From contig CP096137.1 in the NCBI GenBank assembly GCA_023213235.1, forward strand, positions 1,065,587 to 1,129,586: a stretch of 64,000 nucleotides of DNA. The letters run 5' to 3'. Made by a program: the position numbers and the translations under genes. Numbering within the stretch: the first letter of the stretch is position 1; each line of letters begins with the position of its first letter. Origin of the DNA: Elusimicrobiota bacterium (GTDB lineage: Bacteria; Elusimicrobiota; Elusimicrobia; UBA1565; UBA9628). A model generated the notes under the pieces. It saw only the letters and a program-made list of their open reading frames with translations, did not search any database and was not told the origin of the DNA. This document shows, piece by piece, positions 19,609-27,169 of this stretch.

Positions 19609-20208
19609 CTTCTACGCGCGGCGCGGCAAGCGCGCGCTGGACGCGGCCGCGGCCGCGGCGGGCCTGGTCGTCCTGAGCCCCGTGCTGCTCGCCGCGGCGG
19701 CGGCGATTCTCGTCTTCGACCCGGGGCCGGTGCTGTTCCGGCACCAGCGAGTCGGCCGCGGCTTCCGCCCATTCTTCGTGCTCAAGTTCCGTACGATGCG
19801 GGCCGGAGGGGCGGGGCGGCGATCACGGCCGGCGGCGACCCGCGCGTCACCGCGGTCGGACGCTTCCTGCGCCGGACGAAGATCGACGAGCTTCCGCAGC
19901 TCATCAACGTCCTTCTCGGGGACATGAGCCTGGTGGGGCCCCGTCCGGAGGTGGCGAAGTACGTCGAGCTCTTCCGCGCGGATTACGCCGAGATCCTCGA
20001 GGCCCGGCCGGGGATCACCGACGATGCGGCGCTGGAGTACCGCGACGAGGAGGCCGTTCTCGCGCGCTACGCCGATCCGGAAAAGGCCTACGTCGAGGTC
20101 ATCTTGCCGGACAAGATCCGCCTCTACCGCCGCTACCTGGCCGGCGTGAGCCTGGCCCGCGACCTCGAGCTGATCGCGGGCACCTTCCTTAAGATCGCCG
20201 GGGCCTAG
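19598..20208 (+). CDS. Initiating phosphoglycosyl transferase, PglC-type (one frameshift)
   Basis: About 203 residues, a small monotopic sugar-phosphate transferase that starts repeat-unit synthesis on undecaprenyl phosphate. The hydrophobic re-entrant helix is at residues 11-32. Conserved segments are [22 protein letters not shown], the Asp-Glu dyad in [12 protein letters not shown], and [11 protein letters not shown]. The frame changes in the G-rich stretch 19806-19816, where one extra G restores the protein. It closes the operon begun at 4101. Confidence 0.85.
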
Positions 20209-20252
20209 GCCGCCTGGGCCCAAGGGCCCTTCATGCGCGTTCCCGGCGCCGT

Positions 20253-20258
20253 CATAAT
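20253..20258 (+). promoter_or_regulatory. -10 element (CATAAT), leaderless type
   Basis: CATAAT lies exactly 6 bases before the ATG at 20265, placing the expected transcription start at the start codon. A weak TTCATG is 17 bases upstream at 20230-20235. Confidence 0.55.
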
Positions 20259-20264
20259 TCAGGC

Positions 20265-21363
20265 ATGACCCATCAATCGGCGTTGAAAGGTTATGATATC
20301 CCCGTGATGAGCGAGTCGAACGCGGCCTCCGCGCGCCGCATGCTGGTGATGGGCTTCGATCTCGCCTGCGTGCTCGCGGCCTATGGGCTTGCCTTCCTGC
20401 TCCGGTTCGATTTCACCCTCGACGCCTATCACTCGAACCTCCTGCTCACGACGTCGCCGTACGGCGTCCTGACCTACGCGCTGACGGCCTATTACTTCGG
20501 CGTGCACCGCGGCCTGCGCCACTTCTCGAGCTTCGGCGACGTCGTCAACATCGGCAAGGCGGTCGGCCTCACCGCGCTGATCCAGGGCGTCCTGGTGCTG
20601 TTCGTCACGCAGGGCCTGTACCCGCGGTCGGTGCTGATCCTTTCCCCGATTTTGTCTTTGCTCATGATCTGCACGACGCACGCCGTCGGCCGCTACTTCC
20701 GCTCTTATCTGCGCTCCCGCAGCTCCGAAATCGGCGCGGTGCGCACCGCGGTCATCGTCGGCGTCGGCGATCTCGGCGAGCTCGTCTACCGCCAGATGCG
20801 CTCCGACGACCAGATCAACTACCGCATCGTGGCCTTCTTCGACGACGATTCGAACAAGTGGGGTCTGCGCCTGCACGGCGTCCCCGTCACGGGCCCGATC
20901 GCGAACCTCGCCGCCTTCCTGCGCAAGCGCCCCGTCGACGAGGTCATCGTCGCCGTGTCGGTCGCCCGCGGCCAGGCCGTCTCCGACGTCGCCGAGGCGC
21001 TTCGGCACCTTGAGAAGCGTCCGCTGATCCGCGTCGCGCCGAGCGTCGACGAGATGCTGCGCTCCGCCTCGGCCGGCGCGAATCCGCGCAAGGTCCAGCC
21101 CGCCGACCTGCTCAACCGCAAGGAGGTCCGCCTCGACGCGATGCGCATCGCCCGCTCCCTCGAGGGCAAGGTCGTCCTCGTGACGGGGGCCGGCGGCACG
21201 ATCGGCGGCGAGCTGTGCCGCCAGATCGTGACGTACCGCCCGAAGAAGATACTGCTGCTCGAACAGCACGCCACCGCGTTGTTCTACCGGGAGTGCGAGG
21301 TCCGCGAGAAGATGCCGGGCGTGACCGTCGTGCCCGTCCTCGGCGACATCCGCGACCAGAGCC
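20265..21363 (+). pseudogene. NDP-sugar 4,6-dehydratase (PglF/WbpM type), 5' part, split by an insertion sequence
   Basis: The N-terminal 366 codons of a membrane-bound nucleotide-sugar dehydratase, up to and including one copy of the target duplication at 21356-21363. Four membrane helices (residues about 24-130) are followed by a Rossmann-like domain (AVIVGVGDLGELV), then the NAD-binding GAGGTIG at the start of the catalytic domain. The frame reads R-D-Q-S at the insertion point and then runs into IS sequence and stops at 21416. Removing the IS plus one duplication copy (1434 bases, 478 codons) joins it in frame to 22798-23642, giving about 647 residues, the normal family length. Confidence 0.92.
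21356..21363. repeat. Target-site duplication, left copy (CCAGAGCC)
   Basis: An 8-base direct repeat identical to 22790-22797, flanking the IS256-family element. The size fits the 8-9 bases made by this family. Confidence 0.9.
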
Positions 21364-21446
21364 GGCGGCGTCCCGAAAGCTGTGGAAATTGTCGTAGCCT
21401 TTGGTTGAGTTCCTGATTCTACTCGATTCGTTTCTCTTTTTTCATC

Positions 21447-22685
21447 TCACGCCACTGCCAACGCCTTGAGATCCGCATGCTCGACGGTCTTGCCGCCTGT
21501 CGTCATCGTCTCGTAGCCGCCGATCTTGCGCATCCGGACCATCCCCGAGGCGACCAACCCAAACAACAGCACCAAGATCGAAGACTGGGTTGGAAACACG
21601 CCTTGAGTCTTCGTGCGGCGACGGAACTCGAGGTTGAGACGCTCGACGATGTTCGTGGTCTTCAGCGAGCGCCACTGCTCCTTCGGGAAGCTCATGAAGC
21701 TCAGTAGGTCCATCCCCGCGTCCTCGAGCGATCTCGCCACGCTCTCGGCCTTCCTGCTCCATTTACGCATGAACGCGGCGTACGCCGCTTTCGCCGTCTC
21801 GATGTCGTCGGCGTTGATGATCGCGTCGTAGTCGGCCTTCACCTCGCCTTGCAGCGACTTCGGCGCGTGCCCGAGCAGGTTCCAGAGCTTGTGCACGGTG
21901 CAGCGCTGGATCGGCAGGTTCGGCCACAATTCGAGAAGCGCCCGCGTCAGCCCTTTGTTGCCGTCCACAATGGCCAGCTCGATGCGCTTGAGCCCGCGGT
22001 CGGCTAGATTCGTCACAAACCCGCTCCAGGCCGCCGTGCTCTCAACGCCCATCACCGCCAAGCTCAGAAGGACCTTCTCGCCCGTCGAGCGCACGCCGAT
22101 GGCGACCATGATCGGGAGCCTCTCGGCCTTGCCGCCGCATCTGACTGGCATGAAGGTCGCGTCCAGGTACACGTAGCGGATATCCTCGCCGGACAGATCC
22201 CGCTTGCTCCAGTTCTCAAAGTACGCCTGGAGTTGCACGATCACGCGCGAGATCGACGACTTCGACAGCGGCGAGTTCTTGAGCAGCGGCCGGATGGCCT
22301 GCTTTACTCGTCGCGTGTTGACGCCGCCGAAGTAGAGGCCCAGCAGCGCCGCGTCCACCTCCCGCGTGCGCCTGGCGTAGCGCGGGACGATCTGCGATTG
22401 CCATTCCCGGCTCCGTTCTCCGTCGAAGACGAGCGCGCGCGGCACGACGAGCTCCGTGGGGCCAAACGACGTGCTCAGCGTTCTGGTCTTGGTGCCGTTG
22501 CGGTAGCCCCGGCGCGTCTCGGTCCTCGCGTAGACGCCGGCGCCGAGGAAGGCGGTCAGTTCTTCTTGGGCAACTCGTCCGAGGGCCTGACGGATGTGAT
22601 CACGGGCAGCATCACTGAGGACGTCCAGCGAAAACGGCAACGCCACGGCTGTTGTACGAACGGGTACGGCCTTGATAGACTTCAT
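21447..22685 (-). CDS. IS256-family (mutator-type) transposase
   Basis: A 412-residue DDE transposase. The first Asp is in YVYLDATFMPV, the second in AIVDGNKGLTRAL, and the Glu in TTNIVERLNLEFRRRTK. The family motif QRCTVHKLWNLL is also present. It is full length, with no internal stop. Nested inverted repeats just upstream (22689-22757) may shield its start codon from read-through transcripts. Confidence 0.96.
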   Translation of the reverse strand: MKSIKAVPVRTTAVALPFSLDVLSDAARDHIRQALGRVAQEELTAFLGAGVYARTETRRGYRNGTKTRTLSTSFGPTELVVPRALVFDGERSREWQSQIVPRYARRTREVDAALLGLYFGGVNTRRVKQAIRPLLKNSPLSKSSISRVIVQLQAYFENWSKRDLSGEDIRYVYLDATFMPVRCGGKAERLPIMVAIGVRSTGEKVLLSLAVMGVESTAAWSGFVTNLADRGLKRIELAIVDGNKGLTRALLELWPNLPIQRCTVHKLWNLLGHAPKSLQGEVKADYDAIINADDIETAKAAYAAFMRKWSRKAESVARSLEDAGMDLLSFMSFPKEQWRSLKTTNIVERLNLEFRRRTKTQGVFPTQSSILVLLFGLVASGMVRMRKIGGYETMTTGGKTVEHADLKALAVA

Positions 22686-22688
22686 GTG

Positions 22689-22757
22689 AGCGTAACCTCC
22701 TGGTCGCCAGCTGATAACTGGCGCGGTTGTTTGACTTCTTCAACCAGAGGTTACGCT
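22689..22757. repeat. Nested inverted repeats upstream of the transposase start
   Basis: AGCGTAACCTC (22689-22699) pairs with GAGGTTACGCT (22747-22757). Inside lies a second hairpin, CGCCAG (22705-22710) with CTGGCG (22718-22723). Transcripts entering from outside would fold here next to the transposase start codon at 22685. Confidence 0.7.
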
Positions 22758-22789
22758 TTTCAATTTTCCACAACAACCGGGACGGTGCC

Positions 22790-22797
22790 CCAGAGCC
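22790..22797. repeat. Target-site duplication, right copy (CCAGAGCC)
   Basis: Identical to 21356-21363. The following codons CTG CTC GAC CGT continue the interrupted dehydratase. Confidence 0.9.
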
Positions 22798-23642
22798 TGC
22801 TCGACCGTGTGTTCCGGGAGCACCGGCCGCAGGCGGTCTTCCACGCCGCGGCGCACAAGCACGTCGCGCAGCTCGAGTCGAACGTCCACGAGGGTGTCAG
22901 CAACAACGTCGCGGGCACCTACCACCTCGCGGCGCAGGCCGACAAGTTCGGCGTCGAGTCGTTCCTGTTCGTCTCGACCGACAAGGCCGTGCGGCCCAGC
23001 TGCGTCATGGGCGCGACCAAGCGCGCCGCGGAGATGGTGATCTCCGACTTCGCGCGGCGCTCCAAGACGCGCTTCATGTCGGTTCGCTTCGGCAACGTCC
23101 TCGGCAGCTCGGGGTCGGTGCTCAAGATCTTCCAGGAGCAGATCGAGCAGGGCCGGCCCGTCACGATCACGCACCCCGAGGCCACGCGCTACTTCATGAC
23201 GGTCGAGGAAGCCGTCGGCCTCATGCTGCAGGCCTCCGTGCTCGCCAAGGGCGGAGAGCTCTTCGTCCTCAAGATGGGCGAGCCGGTCAAGATCATGGAC
23301 ATGGCTCAGAACCTCATCCTGCTCTCGGGCCTGGAGCCCAACCGCGACATCCAGATACACATCACCGGGCTCAAGCCGGGCGAGAAGATGTCCGAGGAGC
23401 TCGTCGAGGATCCCGCCGGCCAGGAGCAGTCGGAGCATCCCGACATCATGGTCCTGCGCGCCGAGAACAAGCCCTCCGACGGCCTGCCCGACCGGATCTT
23501 CGGCATCGAGGTCATGAGCCGAGGCGCCGACAAGCCGGCGATGATCCGCGCGCTCGCCCAGCTCGTGCCGACCTTCACGGCCGACAAGGTGCACGACGAG
23601 CTGCCGATCCCCGTCGACGTCGAGATCCCGGACCTTTCCTAA
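22798..23642 (+). pseudogene. NDP-sugar 4,6-dehydratase (PglF/WbpM type), 3' part
   Basis: The C-terminal 281 codons of the split dehydratase, starting LLDRVFREHRPQAVFHAAAHKHV. The segment FVSTDKAVRPSCVMGATKR shows Met in place of the usual short-chain dehydrogenase Tyr before the Lys, which is normal for this PglF/WbpM/FlaA1 group. The C-terminus has the family's conserved GEKMSEELVED segment. As it stands the part lacks a start and the NAD-binding loop, so no active enzyme is expected from this allele. Its end overlaps the convergent phosphatase gene by 4 bases. Confidence 0.92.
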
Positions 23643-24111
23643 GCGGAAGGGCCGCGGAAATCCGACTTCAGGAGCGCCTCGAGCGACTCCTTGAGCACGG
23701 CCAGGCACTCCGCGAAGGTCTTTTCGTCGCCGCCCATTGGATCCTCAACGTCGAGCTCGCCCTGGCCGGCCAGTTCGCGCAGCAGGCGCGTGCGGCCCGT
23801 GAACTCCGGCCAGCGGTCGACGATGTGGTCGTAGTGCGCGCGGGTCATCGCGAGGATGAGGTCGGCGCCGCGCAGGATGTCCCTCGTCGCCAGGCGCGCT
23901 TTGTGCTCGAAGGGGGGACGCCCTCGGCGCCGAGCAGGACCCGCGCGTGGGCCGGAACCTCGTACCATCCCTCGGCGGCGGTCCCGCAGGACGCGGTCTC
24001 GAGCGGCAGCCCGCGCGTCTTCGCCCAGTGGCGCAGCAGGTGTTCGGCCATCGCGGAGCGGCAGATGTTGCCCGTGCAGACGAAGACGACGCGGCGGACG
24101 CCGGAGGTCAT
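23639..24111 (-). CDS. Low-molecular-weight protein tyrosine phosphatase (one frameshift)
   Basis: About 158 residues. The active-site P-loop is VCTGNICRSAMAEHLL with the nucleophilic Cys and Arg, and the general-acid segment is DVEDPMGG near the C-terminus. The frame breaks at the G run 23912-23917 (six, seven needed), rejoining as PFEHKARLATRDILRGADLI. Such phosphatases (Wzb/Etp type) dephosphorylate BY-kinases, so the likely partner is the kinase at 4823. The ATG overlaps the stop of the membrane protein upstream. Confidence 0.87.
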
Positions 24112-24841
24112 TCCTTGATGCGGAGCGCGAGGCCGGGCGCGCCGAGCAGGCCGGCCAGGTGCTCGACGAGCGCGGAGTTGAACAGCGCGATGCCGAGCAT
24201 CTCGAAGAGTTCCTCGAGATGGAAGCACACGGCGTAGGAGGGGTGATCATCTTCTCGGTCGCCGAATAGAGCATCGTGCCGGGCGCCGTCGCCATCCCCT
24301 CGCTGACTTTCGCGCCGACCATCTCCATGACGAGCGCGCCGGTGACGTAGAGCGCCCCCGCGGACACGAACTGGAAGCGCCGCCGCGAGGAGAGGCGCGA
24401 CAGGAACGGCAGAAAGGTCGCGCCGACGGCGGGCACCACGACCAGCGCGGGGATGACCCAGGCGTATCGCAGGAAGCCCGTGGCGGGGATGAGGTCGCTG
24501 ACCTTCGAGCCGACCGCCTCGTGCACCATCGCGATCTCGTCGATGGAGATCCCGGCGAACATCGCAGCGAGGATCGCCCATGCGAGCACGTCGCGCTCGC
24601 CGAGACGTTTGGAGGCGGTCGCGATCAGCAACAGCAGGGACGCCGCGACGGCAATCGACAGCGAGGAGTACCAGGTCGGCAGGCTGGTTTCAGCGGTCAC
24701 GCTGAAGAAGCGTCCGGCGGTGCCGAGGCGGATTCCGGAGAACAGCTCGAACATCGCCAGCGAAAAGCTGAACGCGGCGAGGGACGACACGAAGAGCACC
24801 AGTGCGCGGCGCAGGCGCGACGCGTGAATGGTCAATTCCAT
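24108..24841 (-). CDS. Hypothetical polytopic membrane protein (one frameshift)
   Basis: About 245 residues with six or more membrane helices and no recognised family. The segment ISIDEIAMVHEAVGSKV between helices holds two acidic residues and a His, and the last part reads SYAVCFHLEELFEMLGIALFNSALVEHL with further conserved-looking Glu/His. The frame breaks at the GGGG at 24240-24243. The TGA overlaps the phosphatase ATG, so the two are translationally coupled. A TAGTAT hexamer (24848-24853, minus strand) lies 6 bases before the start. Confidence 0.6.
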
Positions 24842-24846
24842 GTCGG

Positions 24847-24857
24847 TATACTATCAT
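24847..24857. promoter_or_regulatory. Overlapping divergent -10 elements
   Basis: On the plus strand TATACT (24847-24852) and TATCAT (24852-24857) precede the ATG at 24867. On the minus strand TAGTAT (24848-24853) sits 6 bases before the start at 24841. The two -10 elements share bases, so the divergent transcripts probably compete or share one opening site. Confidence 0.5.
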
Positions 24858-24866
24858 CTCTTCGAC

Positions 24867-25745
24867 ATGCCACACCTCACGGTCGTCTTCACTCCTCGCG
24901 AGCGCTTCTCGCTCGCCGACAAGTCCCTCCGGACGTTGTTCGCGAACTGCGCGCTTCCGTTCCAGCTAGTGGTCGTCGAGGGCGACGCTCCCGAGCCTTA
25001 CAAGAGCCGGATGCACGAGGCTCTGAAGGGGCGCCCTGACGTCACGGTGATCCGGACCGAGGGCTACGTGCTGCCGGGACGCGCGCGCAACCTCGGACTG
25101 GAGAAGGCGACCGGCGACTTGATTCTGTTCATCGAGAACGACAACATGATCCGGCCCGGCTGCGTCGAGCGCCTGGTCGAGACGGCGCGCGAGTATCCGG
25201 GCGGGTTGATCCAGCCCTGGCTGTGGGAAGGGCGGACCCGCCACTACGACTGGAGCGCCTCCGAGATCGTCGAACTGCCCGACGGCTCGATCGACATCCT
25301 GCCCGAGAGGACGCCTCCGATCCCGCTCGATGAGACGCCGCGCCGCGTGACCTTCATGGAGCACCACTGCTACCTCATCACCCGCCCGGCGCTCGCGAAG
25401 CTCGGGCGCGAGGACGAGGAGCTCAACACGCGGGAGGCCGTCGATATGTCGGTGGCCGCGTGGCGCAAGGGCGTCCCGGTCATCCTCGAGCCTCGCGCGC
25501 AGGTCGATTTCAAGGCGCCGCCGCCGGTCGAGCGGGAGGAGACGGACTTCTTCCATTTCCGCTGGGAAGTGGGCCGCGCCGACGCGAGCAACCGCGCGGT
25601 CGCCGCGCGCTGGAAGGTCAAAAACATGCCCGACACCTACTCCTTCGTCCGGGAGCAGATGCTGCGCAAGAACCAGCTGACCTGGTCTCTCATCCGCGCG
25701 CGCGACCTGGTGCGGAAGATTTGGCACCGTGCCATAGGCCGATGA
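24867..25745 (+). CDS. Family 2-like glycosyltransferase
   Basis: About 292 residues with a GT-A fold: LTVVFTPRERFSLADKSLRTL at the start, VVVEGDAP in the nucleotide-binding region, and FIENDN where a DxD motif is expected. An upstream in-frame ATG at 24828 exists, but it would overlap the divergent gene and lies before the -10 elements, so I chose 24867. No membrane segment is seen. It overlaps the next gene by ATGA. The substrate is unknown. Confidence 0.72.
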   Translation: MPHLTVVFTPRERFSLADKSLRTLFANCALPFQLVVVEGDAPEPYKSRMHEALKGRPDVTVIRTEGYVLPGRARNLGLEKATGDLILFIENDNMIRPGCVERLVETAREYPGGLIQPWLWEGRTRHYDWSASEIVELPDGSIDILPERTPPIPLDETPRRVTFMEHHCYLITRPALAKLGREDEELNTREAVDMSVAAWRKGVPVILEPRAQVDFKAPPPVEREETDFFHFRWEVGRADASNRAVAARWKVKNMPDTYSFVREQMLRKNQLTWSLIRARDLVRKIWHRAIGR

Positions 25746-26610
25746 AGACCGCGGTCGTCTTCCTGACGCATTACTTCGACGCCGAACTCGAGGCCCGCTA
25801 CGCGAAGCTCAAAGCCGAAGCCCCGGACGGGTCCTCCGTGTTCATCATGGCGGAGAAGGGCTCGGCGATTCCGGCGGCGCTCGCCGCCGAAACCCATATC
25901 TTCGAGTTCGCGCGCCTGAAGAAGCGCCCCGCCAAGGTCATCGGCGACCGCCTCGTGCCCGGCAACGTTCATCTGGCCTTCCTCGACTTCCGCGAGGCGC
26001 ACCCGGACTTCGACCACTATTGGTTCATCGAGTACGACGTCGTCTTCAACGGCAGCTGGAGGTCGCTCTTCGACGCGGTCGGCCGCGACGGCTCCGATCT
26101 CCTGGCGGGCGGGGTGCGCGGCCGCGCCGATGAGCCCGGGTGGTTCTGGTGGCCGTTCATGGACTTCCGCGGCGGGCCCGCCGAGTCGACCTGGCTGAGG
26201 GGGTTCTTCCCGCTGTGTCGTATCTCGCGCCCCGCCCTCGACGCCGTCGCGCGGCGGGTGACGGACGGCTGGACGGGTCATCACGAGGGACTCATCCCGA
26301 CCGCCGTGCGCGAGGCCGGGCTCTCCTTCTCCGATCTCGGGGGGACGGGCCGTATACGCCGGAGGACCGGCGCAGGCTCTTTTATACGAGCGTGTCTTCC
26401 TCCGAGGGGGAGATGCTGCTCGGGACTTTGCGCGCCGCGCCGCCGCACTTCCTGCCGCTCCTGCTTCGCGACGTCATCTACCATCCGATCAAGAAGCGCA
26501 AGACCCCGCACCGGGGCGACCTGCTGAAGATGCGGCAGCGCCTCGGCCTCCTGTTGCGCGGATTCGCGGGCGCCTGGGCCGCGTCGTACTGGCGCCTGCG
26601 CCGGCCCTGA
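25742..26610 (+). CDS. Hypothetical cytoplasmic protein, possibly glycosyltransferase-like (one frameshift)
   Basis: About 289 residues starting at ATG 25742. The opening KTAVVFLTHYFDAELEARY and the acidic segment YWFIEYDVVFNGSW (EYD in place of DxD) suggest a GT-A-like fold, but I do not recognise the family. The frame breaks at the six-G run 26339-26344; one more G gives DGPYTPEDRRRLFYTSV. It lies between a glycosyltransferase and a membrane protein in one unit. Confidence 0.55.
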
Positions 26611-27101
26611 TGTTCCCGTTCGGCCACGCGGGGCCCGCGATCGCGGCGGCGCGGCGCGCCGGGGCCGATCCCCGGCTGGCCGCGCTGTTCGCCCTCGGGC
26701 CCGACCTCGTCGACAAGCCGCTGTCGGTCCTGATCCCGGCGCTGGCGTCGGGGAACACGCGCGGCGTCGCGCACACGGCGCTCGCTGCCGTCGTCCTGGG
26801 CGGGGCCCTCGTCGCCGCGCGCCGTCGCCCGCGCGGAGCGGCCTTCCTGTGGGGCTGCTGGGCCGCGCATCTGCTGCTCGACCGCATGTGGCTCGGGCGG
26901 GGCCCCGACATCTTCTTCTGGCCGCTGCGCGGGGCCTTGCCTCCCATGGAGCGCGAGGGCTTCATTGAAAGCCATCTCGACTTCTGGTACCTGGGCGGCG
27001 AGGCCGCCGGCCTGCTCTTTGTGGGGATTTTTCTGTGGAGGGAGCGCCTGTTCGACCGTGTCCGCCTGGCGGCCCTCCTGCGCACGGGCCGCGCGCCCTA
27101 G
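26610..27101 (+). CDS. Membrane protein resembling YdjM-type metal-dependent hydrolases
   Basis: A 163-residue protein with about four membrane helices. Conserved-looking polar residues within or near helices are the His in FPFGHAGPAIA, Asp in LGPDLVDKP, His in GVAHTALA and the His/Asp in HLLLDRMW. This arrangement fits the LexA-regulated YdjM/DUF457 family, though the match is by pattern only. Its ATG shares one base with the previous stop. Confidence 0.6.
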   Translation: MFPFGHAGPAIAAARRAGADPRLAALFALGPDLVDKPLSVLIPALASGNTRGVAHTALAAVVLGGALVAARRRPRGAAFLWGCWAAHLLLDRMWLGRGPDIFFWPLRGALPPMEREGFIESHLDFWYLGGEAAGLLFVGIFLWRERLFDRVRLAALLRTGRAP

Positions 27102-27157
27102 GACCTGCGTCCCCGCGGCCGGGTCCGATGGCCCAGGCGCCGCGTTGAGGGGGCGGT

Positions 27158-27163
27158 CATACT
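27158..27163 (+). promoter_or_regulatory. -10 element (CATACT), leaderless type
   Basis: CATACT lies exactly 6 bases before the ATG at 27170. No -35 match is found at 17 bases. Confidence 0.45.
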
Positions 27164-27169
27164 GTCGTC

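Larger units (their letters stand above)
21364..22789 (-). mobile_element. Complete IS256-family insertion sequence, 1426 bp
   Basis: The element is bounded by 8-base direct repeats and imperfect terminal inverted repeats of about 27 bases. Both ends begin GGC, share CGTCCCG at positions 6-12, and then share TGTGGAAA. It contains one transposase gene on the minus strand. All parts needed for mobility look intact and there is no frameshift. The transposase reads against the host gene. The clean duplication and lack of decay suggest a recent insertion. Confidence 0.95.

Noticed and set aside
20208..20240. GGGCCC-rich palindromes after the initiating transferase as a terminator
   Set aside because: The possible loop is too short and no T tract follows.
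27145..27150. TTGAGG as a -35 for the ATPase gene
   Set aside because: It is only 7 bases from the CATACT element, too close for a promoter.
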